A DNA stretch of 29,463 nucleotides from JAUIBE01 sp035267185. Lineage in GTDB: Bacteria; Pseudomonadota; Gammaproteobacteria; Xanthomonadales; SZUA-36. Position numbers and translations under genes: made by a program. Below are positions 7,469 through 14,702 of this stretch, one piece after another (positions within the stretch are counted from its first letter, which is position 1; every line of letters begins with the position of its first letter). Where the stretch lies: contig DATFLY010000075.1 of NCBI GenBank assembly GCA_035267185.1, positions 1 to 29,463 on the forward strand, read 5' to 3'. The notes under the pieces were generated by a model, which saw only the letters and a program-made list of their open reading frames with translations, ran no database searches and was not told the DNA's origin.

Positions 7469-8542
7469 TTAATAGAGGTTGCCCAGATCTTCCTGGAACT
7501 CCTCGTACAATTCGAAATTGTGTTCCAGGGTTTCAGAGCCCTCGCCCTGCTGAACCATGGCTGTACGTAATTGGTCCCGAACCCAGATATGTTCAGCCCA
7601 GTTCCCGCCTGCAGTCTTGACGATTTCCATGTCTGCGTTGGTGGCGCCAAGGGCCGACCCCGCACCACCGTAGGCTTTTGCGAGATCGCTGGGTGTCAGT
7701 GTCCCCGCCTTTTCCTTCGCCTCCAGTTCTTCGCTCAGTTCCTTCATTTCCTGGGCATACTTCTCTTCAAGCGCCTGTTTCTTGCGCATTACGCTGGCAA
7801 AGTCTTCAACCTGGCTGCGTGCCAGCATTCCGTCTTCCGGTGGTTCATAGGTATCTGACTGGGCCGCCTCCATCAGGCGTCCCTGTCGCTCAAGTTCTCC
7901 CAGCATGCCGGACCCGAAGACCGGTGCATCATCGTTACGACTGAAATCGCCGCTATTCATCCCCCGATTCATTGATCCGGCGCCAAGTGCTGCCCCGATA
8001 ATGAAATTAATGATGACAACGCAAATGATCGAAGCAACAAAATGAACCACGCGCTTGTCTTCCGGAACGCCCAGCGCAAGAGGAATAATTCTGTACATGT
8101 ACACAAGCGCCAGGATTCCACCAGCCAGTGCAATTAGCCAACCTACCCAGGGAACAATCGAACCAACAATTCCTGCTACCCAGCTTGGGATTGCGGCCAG
8201 GGAGGCGGCAGCGAATGCCCGGGAAAAATCTGCCTTGCCCTTGAAAACGCCGGCAAGAAAACAGAAAACGGCGACCACCACCGCAAAACCAATGGCAGCA
8301 AATACCAGTCCACTGACCAGCGCGGCAAGAAAGCTCTGACCATACCCAAAATACACATAGCCACCGGCCATGCGCGAGAAAATGAGGGTCAACAGGATGT
8401 TGGCTATCAGCAGCGGGCCGGTCAGCTGGATAGCGGTGTCCTGCCACGAGGGGTTTTCATCCAGGTATTTTGACCAGGTTTCCCTTGGCTCGAACAAGCC
8501 ACCCTTAATCAGGTTCAGCGTCTTCATTGGATCGAATGCCAT
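7469..8542 (-). CDS. Yip1-domain integral membrane protein with C-terminal coiled coil
   Basis: The 357-residue product has a Yip1-type domain. A short cytosolic N-terminus with FEPRETWSKYLDENPSW is followed by about five hydrophobic segments between residues 40 and 190, including PSWVAGIVGSIVPWVGWLIAL, and then GLY/ALA-rich turns. The remaining 165 residues are hydrophilic. They include a charged coiled-coil stretch (about 265-305, KQALEEKYAQEMKELSEELEAKEKAG) and lie on one side of the inner membrane. Bacterial Yip1 proteins have no agreed function. The ATG at 8542 has a good GGGAGAAGAGG ribosome site. A glutathione transferase follows on the same strand, and a NERD-domain membrane protein diverges upstream. 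No function is proposed. Confidence 0.8.
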   Translation of the reverse strand: MAFDPMKTLNLIKGGLFEPRETWSKYLDENPSWQDTAIQLTGPLLIANILLTLIFSRMAGGYVYFGYGQSFLAALVSGLVFAAIGFAVVVAVFCFLAGVFKGKADFSRAFAAASLAAIPSWVAGIVGSIVPWVGWLIALAGGILALVYMYRIIPLALGVPEDKRVVHFVASIICVVIINFIIGAALGAGSMNRGMNSGDFSRNDDAPVFGSGMLGELERQGRLMEAAQSDTYEPPEDGMLARSQVEDFASVMRKKQALEEKYAQEMKELSEELEAKEKAGTLTPSDLAKAYGGAGSALGATNADMEIVKTAGGNWAEHIWVRDQLRTAMVQQGEGSETLEHNFELYEEFQEDLGNLY

Positions 8543-8572
8543 TTCCTCTTCTCCCGTTGTCGTATCGGGGAA

Positions 8573-8602
8573 ATTCTAGCCTATGGGAAGAAATATTGTC
8601 GT
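8573..8602 (-). promoter_or_regulatory. promoter candidate for the Yip1-type gene
   Basis: On the minus strand ACGACA (forward 8597-8602) and TAGAAT (forward 8573-8578) are separated by 18 bases, placing a start site about 25 bases before the ATG at 8542. The -10 is a 5/6 match and the -35 a 4/6 match. This is pattern-based only. Confidence 0.38.
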
Positions 8603-8658
8603 CATCTGCGACACATTGTTTTTGTTTGTCATCGTCAGGGCAGTAGAATCGTATCTCC

Positions 8659-9558
8659 ATGACGTCAACAATCTCACAGCACTGGCACCTGGTTTGGATG
8701 GTCGCGGCATTTTTCCTGATCGTATACCTGGGTTCTCCGCGGCACAATTCGCGGCGGGCTTTCGTACGAGTCAAGCGCTTGCTGGAACAAACACTGGATA
8801 AACGACGCTTCACACAATTTCACAACATTGCGATCCCGACCGGAGGCGGAACAGAAGAGATTGATCATGTGCTGGTATCGAGATTTGGTGTATTTGTGAT
8901 TGTTTCCGAATTCCGTTCGGGTGAAATCACTGGCGGTGAATCCCAGGAGCAGTGGAAAGAAAAACGGCTTGGACGGATCCATCGGTGGCCGAATCCTCTG
9001 TACAGGGCAAAGCTGCAAATGGAGTCTCTGCAGCGGATACTGGATATGCCGCGTGAAAAATTTCGATTGCTGGTTGTTGTTGATGGCCAGGACAAGCCAT
9101 CCAAAAAGTGGCCTGAGCAGGTTTTGACCACACAGCAGCTTCTTTCATTTCTTCACAACAGCAATGACCAGGTCCTCAGCCCTGAACAGGCAGACCTTGC
9201 CGCCAGACTGATCATGGAAAAGCAGCTACCGGTCCCGAAAAAAGTGACAAAGACCAACCTGGTGCGCTATGGGCTGGCTGTCATGATCCTGGCAGGTATT
9301 TTCATGATCTACCGTGATGACCTGGCCAGGGTTGCTGGCAATTTTGACCAGACTGTGGAGCGATTGGCTTCACCGCAAAAGTTTGATCAGGAAGGAGCCA
9401 GGAAGAGCGAGCAGGAATTGTTCGAGGAATCACTCGTTTGCGCTTATTCACAGGACACGAATCGCTGCTCGTGTTATCAGAAGGAAGGTGAAAAAGTGGA
9501 CGTTGACTTTGAACTGTGCCGCCAATTGTCGGAACGTGGTTCCATCCTGAACCAATAG
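8659..9558 (+). CDS. membrane-anchored NERD-domain protein with altered active-site motif and cysteine-rich tail
   Basis: The 299-residue product starts with a transmembrane segment (about 12-25, VWMVAAFFLIVYLG). A NERD domain follows (about 40-150), recognised by GTEEIDHVLVSRFGVFVIV and the later QW and NPLYRAKLQMESL. NERD domains are restriction-endonuclease-like. The aspartate of IDH is kept, but the usual E-x-K of VIETK reads IVSEF, so metal-dependent nuclease activity is doubtful. A second hydrophobic segment (about 196-212, YGLAVMILAGIFMIY) precedes a tail with four cysteines (CAYSQDTNRCSC and one further C). The ATG at 8659 has no obvious ribosome site; ATG at codon 14 would remove part of the first membrane segment. 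It diverges from the Yip1-type gene. Cellular role unknown. Confidence 0.75.
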   Translation: MTSTISQHWHLVWMVAAFFLIVYLGSPRHNSRRAFVRVKRLLEQTLDKRRFTQFHNIAIPTGGGTEEIDHVLVSRFGVFVIVSEFRSGEITGGESQEQWKEKRLGRIHRWPNPLYRAKLQMESLQRILDMPREKFRLLVVVDGQDKPSKKWPEQVLTTQQLLSFLHNSNDQVLSPEQADLAARLIMEKQLPVPKKVTKTNLVRYGLAVMILAGIFMIYRDDLARVAGNFDQTVERLASPQKFDQEGARKSEQELFEESLVCAYSQDTNRCSCYQKEGEKVDVDFELCRQLSERGSILNQ

Positions 9559-9651
9559 GTTTGATTCAGAACTTCAGGGCTGGTTTTCCGGCATTTATTT
9601 CCAGGCCCTCCAGGCGTTCGAGCAAAAAACCGGCAGTGCGAATTTGATGAT

Positions 9652-9663
9652 CTGAACGTTCAG
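9652..9663. promoter_or_regulatory. 12-base perfect palindrome upstream of deoA
   Basis: CTGAACGTTCAG is a perfect palindrome about 42-53 bases before the deoA start, in a 146-base gap with no gene. It could be the operator of a dimeric repressor controlling the deoA-cdd cluster. A TATGAT (9690-9695) downstream could be a -10, without a good -35. It does not fit the LexA pattern CTGT-N8-ACAG. Confidence 0.35.
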
Positions 9664-9704
9664 GTTTCTGGTGATGGTCCCGACTTGGGTATGATTGCTT
9701 TGCC

Positions 9705-11048
9705 GTGAGCCAATATGATCCCAAAAACCTGATTCCAGCCGAGCTCATTCGGAAGAAGAGAGACGGGCAGCTGCTTGACGAGGATGACATTCGGTCGTTC
9801 GTCATCGGCATCCGAAATGGCCATGTGAGTTCAGAGCAGATTGCGGCCTTTACCATGGCTGTCTGGTTCCGCGGCCTGAATACAGATGAACAGCGCAATC
9901 TGACTTTCGCGATTCGCGACAGCGGTACAACCCTGCAATGGCCGGATCTTTCCGGGCCGGTGGTCGATAAACACTCCACTGGTGGTGTCGGGGACATGGT
10001 CAGCTTTCTTGCCGGCCCCATCCTTGCTGCCTGTGGTGCATATGTGCCAATGATTTCAGGCAGGGGGCTGGGTCATACCGGTGGAACACTGGACAAGCTC
10101 GAGAGTTTTCCGGGGATTAATGTCACCCCTGACATTGCAACATTTCGGGACTGGGTGAAACAGCGGGGACTGGCGATCATCGGCCAGACGCCCGAGTTGG
10201 CGCCTGCCGACCGCCGAATGTATGCAGTACGGGATGCAACTGCAACCGTGGATTCAATCCCATTGATTGTTTCTTCCATCCTTGGCAAGAAGTTGTGCGA
10301 AGGACTCGATGCGCTGGTGCTGGACATCAAGGTTGGAAGCGGGGCGTTCATGCCCGAGCTCGAAAAGGCCAGGGCGCTGGCTTCGGAGATCTGCGCCGTA
10401 ACTCAGTCAGCCAGTCTGCCATGCTCTGCTGTTCTGACTGACATGAACCAACCAATGGCCTGGACAGCAGGCAACGCCCTTGAAATGCGCGAAGTCATTG
10501 ATTACCTGGTCGGGAAAGATCGTAATCCGCGACTTCACGAGATAGTCCTGAACATCAGTGCGGAAATGCTGAGACTGACCGGGCTTGCCGACTCCTCCGA
10601 AGCTGCGATTGACCTGGTGGAGCAAACGCTTGACAGTGGCAGGGCGGCTGAAGAATTTGAAGCGTTGATCATCGGGCAGGGTGGTCCACAGGAATCCATC
10701 GAATCGCTGGCGCAATTGTTGCCTGAGGCTGATATTGTCAGGCCGGTTTATTCAGCCAGGCCAGGTTATGTGCGCAGGGTTGACTTGAAGGTGCTGGGGA
10801 TGAGCGTGGTGGCACTTGGAGGCGGGCGCAAGGTTGCGTCAGACAGTATCGATCATTCCGTTGGCCTGGCCAGGGTCGCCGAAGTTGGTAAACAGGTGGG
10901 CCCTGATGAGCCGTTGGTTATGATTCATGCAGCCGATGAATCTTCTTTCGAACAGGCTAGCGCCATGGTCGTTAGTGCTTACACTGTCGGCACTGAGAAA
11001 GTTACTGTTCCCGATCCTGTGATTCTTGGCAGGGAGACCGTGAGGTAA
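9705..11048 (+). CDS. deoA: thymidine phosphorylase
   Basis: DeoA cleaves thymidine or deoxyuridine with phosphate to give the base and 2-deoxyribose-1-phosphate in the cytosol. The 447-residue product shows the family order. A helical N-terminal domain (PAELIRKKRDGQLLDEDDI) precedes the phosphate-binding signature VDKHSTGGVGD. The glycosyl-transferase family signature SGRGLGHTGGTLDKLE and the catalytic-domain DIKVGSGAFMP complete it. The C-terminal pyrimidine nucleoside phosphorylase domain runs from about 340 (RPGYVRRVDLKVLGMSVVALGGGR). The start is GTG at 9705; ribosome binding signal is weak. It is the first gene of a six-gene, same-strand run, with cdd starting 8 bases after its stop. 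No deoC or deoB is in the window. Confidence 0.95.
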   Translation: MSQYDPKNLIPAELIRKKRDGQLLDEDDIRSFVIGIRNGHVSSEQIAAFTMAVWFRGLNTDEQRNLTFAIRDSGTTLQWPDLSGPVVDKHSTGGVGDMVSFLAGPILAACGAYVPMISGRGLGHTGGTLDKLESFPGINVTPDIATFRDWVKQRGLAIIGQTPELAPADRRMYAVRDATATVDSIPLIVSSILGKKLCEGLDALVLDIKVGSGAFMPELEKARALASEICAVTQSASLPCSAVLTDMNQPMAWTAGNALEMREVIDYLVGKDRNPRLHEIVLNISAEMLRLTGLADSSEAAIDLVEQTLDSGRAAEEFEALIIGQGGPQESIESLAQLLPEADIVRPVYSARPGYVRRVDLKVLGMSVVALGGGRKVASDSIDHSVGLARVAEVGKQVGPDEPLVMIHAADESSFEQASAMVVSAYTVGTEKVTVPDPVILGRETVR

Positions 11049-11056
11049 AAAAGCAG

Positions 11057-11482
11057 ATGGGTCAATCACCTGATTTCTCAAAGATAGAATCGATCGTCGA
11101 AGCCCTGAAACCGGCTGCCGTCGAGGCCTGTGCCAATGCGCACGTGGTCTACAGCAATTTTCCCGTGGGCTCAGCCCTGAAAAGCGACAATGAAGCGGTT
11201 TTTGCAGGATGCAATGTAGAGAATGCTTCTTACGGGCTGACCATTTGCGCCGAGCGCAATGCGCTGGCGCAGGCGGTTGCTAACGGAGTAGTCCCTGGCA
11301 GTGTGCGCGAGTTGCTGATCTATACCCCGGGAGAAAAGGCACACACGCCCTGCGGTGCCTGCCGCCAGGTGATGCAAGAGCTGCTGAGTGATGACGCCGT
11401 GATTATTTCCTGCTGCGACACTGACCATCAGCGAAGCTGGGGAATCTCGGATTTGATGCCCGATCCGTTCAGATTTTCATGA
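11057..11482 (+). CDS. cdd: cytidine deaminase (homotetrameric, short type)
   Basis: Cdd hydrolytically deaminates cytidine and deoxycytidine to uridine and deoxyuridine, feeding DeoA. The 141-residue length is that of the Bacillus-type tetrameric enzyme, not the 294-residue E. coli dimeric form. Zinc ligands and catalytic acid are visible: the TICAERNAL motif (Cys plus Glu) and the TPCGACRQ pair of cysteines. The substrate-binding FPVGSALKSD and GCNVENASYG are present. The gene begins 8 bases after deoA. Its stop overlaps the start of the next gene by four bases (ATGA at 11479-11482), so translation of the dehydrogenase subunit is probably coupled to it. Confidence 0.96.
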   Translation: MGQSPDFSKIESIVEALKPAAVEACANAHVVYSNFPVGSALKSDNEAVFAGCNVENASYGLTICAERNALAQAVANGVVPGSVRELLIYTPGEKAHTPCGACRQVMQELLSDDAVIISCCDTDHQRSWGISDLMPDPFRFS

Positions 11483-12078
11483 AAGGACCACACAATCCTT
11501 CCAGGCGATCTTTCCTGGCCAATGCATCAGGTGCTGCCGGAACCGGTTGGCTGGCTCTTCAATGGCCCGCTTATCTGGCTGCGGCCAGTGCGGGTTGCAG
11601 TCGCCGGAATGCTGAACAGGATTTCGCCAACATTGATCAGGAAATGGGGAACGCGCTGGAAGCAATCGCGGAACAGATTATTCCTTCTGATCAAAACTCT
11701 GCCGGGGCCAGGAGCGCCGGTGTCATTTGGTTTATCGATCAATGGCTGGGTGCCGGTGGCAAGAGAATGATTCCGATGCTGAGAGAGGGTGTCGGGTCGC
11801 TTGACTCAGGGGCAGGCGGACCTGGTCAGTTCATCAAGCTGTCTTTTGATCAGCAAACTGAAGCCCTGCAGGAAATTCAGAATGGCGGCTTTTTCTCAGC
11901 CGTCAGATTTCTGACCATTGTCGGGATGTTCGCAATGCCCGATCACGGCGGAAACCAGGAACAGGCTGGCTGGAAGTTGATCGGTTTTCGGGACCAGCAT
12001 GCATGGCAGGCGCCATTTGGTTTCTATGACGGTGCAGCATCTGTTGCGGAGAACAACGAGGGGGATGCATCAGCATGA
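11479..12078 (+). CDS. Tat-exported small subunit of a GMC dehydrogenase (gluconate 2-dehydrogenase subunit 3 family)
   Basis: The 199-residue product begins with a twin-arginine signal, SRRSFLANASG (Arg9-Arg10), followed by a hydrophobic stretch to about residue 40. The mature part resembles gluconate 2-dehydrogenase subunit 3 / the gamma subunit of FAD-glucose dehydrogenase: NALEAIAEQIIPSD, AGVIWFIDQWL and FLTIVGMFAMPDHGGN. In those complexes the small subunit carries the cofactor-loaded flavoprotein, which has no signal of its own, through the Tat system and stabilises it. That fits the next gene, which overlaps this one by four bases (ATGA, 12075-12078) and has no signal. It overlaps cdd by four bases at its start. 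Substrate unknown. Confidence 0.85.
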   Translation: MKGPHNPSRRSFLANASGAAGTGWLALQWPAYLAAASAGCSRRNAEQDFANIDQEMGNALEAIAEQIIPSDQNSAGARSAGVIWFIDQWLGAGGKRMIPMLREGVGSLDSGAGGPGQFIKLSFDQQTEALQEIQNGGFFSAVRFLTIVGMFAMPDHGGNQEQAGWKLIGFRDQHAWQAPFGFYDGAASVAENNEGDASA

Positions 12079-13730
12079 AAAAGTATTCTCCTTCAGAAGA
12101 GGTTGATTTCGTGATTGTTGGGTCGGGCGCAGCGGGTGGCGTTCTGGCAAAAGAACTGGCGGTTGCCGGTTTCGATGTCGTGGTCCTGGAGCAGGGTCCA
12201 TACCGGCGAAATGAAGATTTCACCCATGACGAGTGGGATGTGTTTTTGCAGGGTAGTCTGAGCGGGCATTCCCTGTGGAATGATCCTCAGTCTTTTCGGG
12301 CTTCTGACCAACAGGAGGCTGGACCCCTGGCAAATGGCCCACCAGCACTTTACGCCCGAACTGTGGGTGGCAGCAGTGTTCATTTCTCGGCCAATTACTG
12401 GCGTTTTCGCGAAGTGGATTTTATTGAACGCAGCCTGCTCGGATCGATAAACGGCACGGGGTTTGATGACTGGCCGGTTACCTACCAGGAACTTGAACCC
12501 TACTACACCATGGTGGACTGGCAAATTGGTGTTTCAGGGTCGCAGGGACCTTTTGATCCTCCGAGGTCAAAGCCCTATCCCATGCCTCCATTACCGGTGC
12601 AATCATCCGGCGTATTGCTTGAGAAAGGCGCAAAAGCGCTGGGGCTCCATGCACAACCGGCACCGCTTGCCGTGCTTTCCCAGGCATTCAATGGCAGGTC
12701 ACCCTGCCAGAACTGCGGTTTTTGCATGGGGTTTGGTTGTGAAGTTGGTGCCAAATCTTCAACTCTGGTCAGCATGATTCCACTGGCCGAGGCCACGGGA
12801 AACTGTGAAATAAGGCCTTTGTCCACCGTGTTTCGAATCGAGACCAATGATTCAGGAAGGGTCAGCAAGGTGGTGTACGTTGATTCAGATGGTCATGAGC
12901 AGGCGCAAAAAGCCAGGGCGGTGATTGTTGCTGCCAATGGCGCTGAAACACCCAGGTTGCTGTTTCTGTCCGAATCCAGTCGTCATCCGGACGGGCTGTC
13001 CAATGCCTCCGGCGCGGTTGGAAAATATCTTATGGGTAATGGTCATTCAGTGACCAATGCCTGGTTTGAAGAACCCCTGAATGATTACAAAGGCGTGCAG
13101 GTCAGCCGAATCATTCATGATTTTTATGATTCTGACCCGGCCAGGGGGTTCTATGGGGGTGGTGGAATCGATGCACGTTCATATCTTGATGCAACACCAA
13201 TTTTCCATGCCATGGCTGGGGTTCCGCCTGATATTCCTTCCTGGGGGAAAGCGTACAAGGAATTTCTTGGCTGGTCATTTACCCGAAAAATGAGCATCCT
13301 GGGAAATACCACTTCTCTGCCAGTTGAAAGCAACAACATCACGCTTGATCCGGACCTCAAAGACGACATGGGTCGTGCAGCGATCAGGTTGACGTATCGC
13401 GATCATGAAGATGACCTGGCAACGGCGGGTTTTTTACAGGACCGGGCTGTGGAAATTGCCGAAGCTGCAGGTGCAACAAAAATCTGGCCTCATGACGTGG
13501 CGCCTGCCAGCTTGCTGGTCCATCTGCTGGGAACCTGTCGTATGGGAAACGATCCGCGAAGTTCGGTGGTTGATCGCTATCATCGCAGCCATGAAGTCCC
13601 GAATCTCTTCATATGCGATGGAAGCAACTTTGTCACCAGTGGTCGTGGCCAGCCCACGATGACCATCCAGGCACTGGCTTTTCGTGCCGCCGAACACATT
13701 GCAGAATTTGCCCGGCGGGGTGAAATCTGA
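12075..13730 (+). CDS. GMC-family FAD dehydrogenase, catalytic subunit with four-cysteine motif
   Basis: The 551-residue product has the FAD-binding glycine motif VDFVIVGSGAAGG (near 11-23) followed by VVVLEQGP, the GMC signature region TVGGSSVHFSANYWRF, and the C-terminal HLLGTCRMG and SGRGQPTMTIQALA. It resembles gluconate/sorbitol/glucose dehydrogenase flavoproteins that oxidise sugars or polyols in the periplasm. Four cysteines at 211, 214, 217 and 222 (CQNCGFCMGFGC) lie where FAD-glucose dehydrogenase of Burkholderia holds an iron-sulfur cluster, so a [3Fe-4S] cluster is plausible. No signal peptide is visible; export would depend on the Tat subunit encoded just upstream. The cytochrome c subunit of related complexes is not in the window. 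The substrate cannot be told from sequence. Confidence 0.88.
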   Translation: MKKYSPSEEVDFVIVGSGAAGGVLAKELAVAGFDVVVLEQGPYRRNEDFTHDEWDVFLQGSLSGHSLWNDPQSFRASDQQEAGPLANGPPALYARTVGGSSVHFSANYWRFREVDFIERSLLGSINGTGFDDWPVTYQELEPYYTMVDWQIGVSGSQGPFDPPRSKPYPMPPLPVQSSGVLLEKGAKALGLHAQPAPLAVLSQAFNGRSPCQNCGFCMGFGCEVGAKSSTLVSMIPLAEATGNCEIRPLSTVFRIETNDSGRVSKVVYVDSDGHEQAQKARAVIVAANGAETPRLLFLSESSRHPDGLSNASGAVGKYLMGNGHSVTNAWFEEPLNDYKGVQVSRIIHDFYDSDPARGFYGGGGIDARSYLDATPIFHAMAGVPPDIPSWGKAYKEFLGWSFTRKMSILGNTTSLPVESNNITLDPDLKDDMGRAAIRLTYRDHEDDLATAGFLQDRAVEIAEAAGATKIWPHDVAPASLLVHLLGTCRMGNDPRSSVVDRYHRSHEVPNLFICDGSNFVTSGRGQPTMTIQALAFRAAEHIAEFARRGEI

Positions 13731-13764
13731 TGATTGGCCTTTCTAAAATGGTGAGGATTTAGTT

Positions 13765-14223
13765 ATGAAACGCTTTGTTTTTTCCGCTCTTTTCTTCTTT
13801 TTCTTGACCAGTGTCAATGTTCTTGCTGAACAAACCGCTATGGTTGAACACCACAGTGCAGGCAACGACACCGAGCGTCAGTTGCCGTTCTCGGATGCTG
13901 TACGGGTTGGAAATATGCTTTTCCTGTCCGGGAAGATTGGCAATATTCCCGGAACCATGGACCTGGCGCCCGGTGGAATCGCGGGACAAACCAGGCAAAC
14001 ACTAGAAAACATCAAGGCCAGCCTGGAACGTGCTGGCTCGTCGATGGGCGAAGTTGTTAAGTGCACGGTTTTTCTGGCCGATATCGCTGAGTGGGCCGCA
14101 ATGAACGAGGTTTACATCGAGTATTTTCCGGAAAATCCGCCCGCTCGCAGCGCCCTGGGTGTCAATGGCCTGGCGTTGGGTGCACTCACAGAGATTGAGT
14201 GTATTGCAACCATCGGATTGTGA
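13765..14223 (+). CDS. RidA/YjgF-family protein with a signal peptide
   Basis: The 152-residue product starts with a clear Sec signal (MKRFVFSALFFFFLTSVNVLA, likely cleaved before Glu22). The mature domain of about 130 residues has RidA features: PFSDAVRVGNMLFLSGKIG, GGIAGQTRQTLENIKASLE, and the conserved arginine and glutamate of PPARSALGV and LTEIECIA. Cytosolic RidA enzymes hydrolyse reactive enamine/imine intermediates. An exported version must act on something in the periplasm, which is not known. GGTGAGGA upstream of the ATG is a good ribosome site. It begins 34 bases after the GMC dehydrogenase gene and probably belongs to the same transcript, so a link to dehydrogenase products is possible but unproven. 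Confidence 0.88.
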   Translation: MKRFVFSALFFFFLTSVNVLAEQTAMVEHHSAGNDTERQLPFSDAVRVGNMLFLSGKIGNIPGTMDLAPGGIAGQTRQTLENIKASLERAGSSMGEVVKCTVFLADIAEWAAMNEVYIEYFPENPPARSALGVNGLALGALTEIECIATIGL

Positions 14224-14255
14224 TTGTTGTTTGGTCTTAGAGAGAGGTTGGGTTG

Positions 14256-14702
14256 ATGAGCGTATATTCGAAAATCCTGGTTGCAATTGATCTGAGTGAT
14301 GAGTCTTCAACAATTGCTCGAAAGGCGTTTCAGATCGCGAGTGACAATTCCGAGGTGTTCCTGTTGTTCGTGCAGGAACCGATGGACTCTGTCTATCTCG
14401 GCGCAGTGCCTTATGGGCCGGTTTTCGTGGGCATGGAAGAGATAGAAACCAAGCTCAAAAAAGAACTGGAGGCCCGGATGAGCAAGCTGGGAGAAGATTT
14501 CGGGATTCCAGCATCACACCAGCATATTCTCTCTGGCAACCCTGCGTCTGGCATCAGGCGTTTTGCTGAAGAGAATTCAATCGACCTGGTGGTGCTCGGA
14601 ACGCATGGCCAGAAAGGTGTTCAGCTTTTGCTTGGCTCAACAGCGAATTCGGTATTGCATGGCGTCGGTTGCGACGTACTGGCGGTCAGAATCTACGATT
14701 GA
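14256..14702 (+). CDS. universal stress protein (UspA family)
   Basis: The 148-residue product is a single Usp domain starting SKILVAIDLSDESS and ending with the nucleotide-binding loop GTHGQKGVQLLLGSTA (the G-x2-G-x9-G-S/T pattern), so it probably binds ATP. It is cytosolic and of unknown specific role; family members are induced by stress or growth arrest. ATG at 14256 is preferred over TTG at 14253; GAGAGAGG lies upstream. It is the last gene of the deoA-started run, 32 bases after the ridA-like gene. Its 3' end overlaps the end of dxs, on the other strand, by 17 bases. Confidence 0.92.
   Translation: MSVYSKILVAIDLSDESSTIARKAFQIASDNSEVFLLFVQEPMDSVYLGAVPYGPVFVGMEEIETKLKKELEARMSKLGEDFGIPASHQHILSGNPASGIRRFAEENSIDLVVLGTHGQKGVQLLLGSTANSVLHGVGCDVLAVRIYD

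Noticed and set aside
8622..8649. TTGTTT-N16-TAGAAT as promoter of the NERD gene
   Set aside because: The start site would fall about 3 bases before the ATG, giving a leaderless message; the -35 is also poor.
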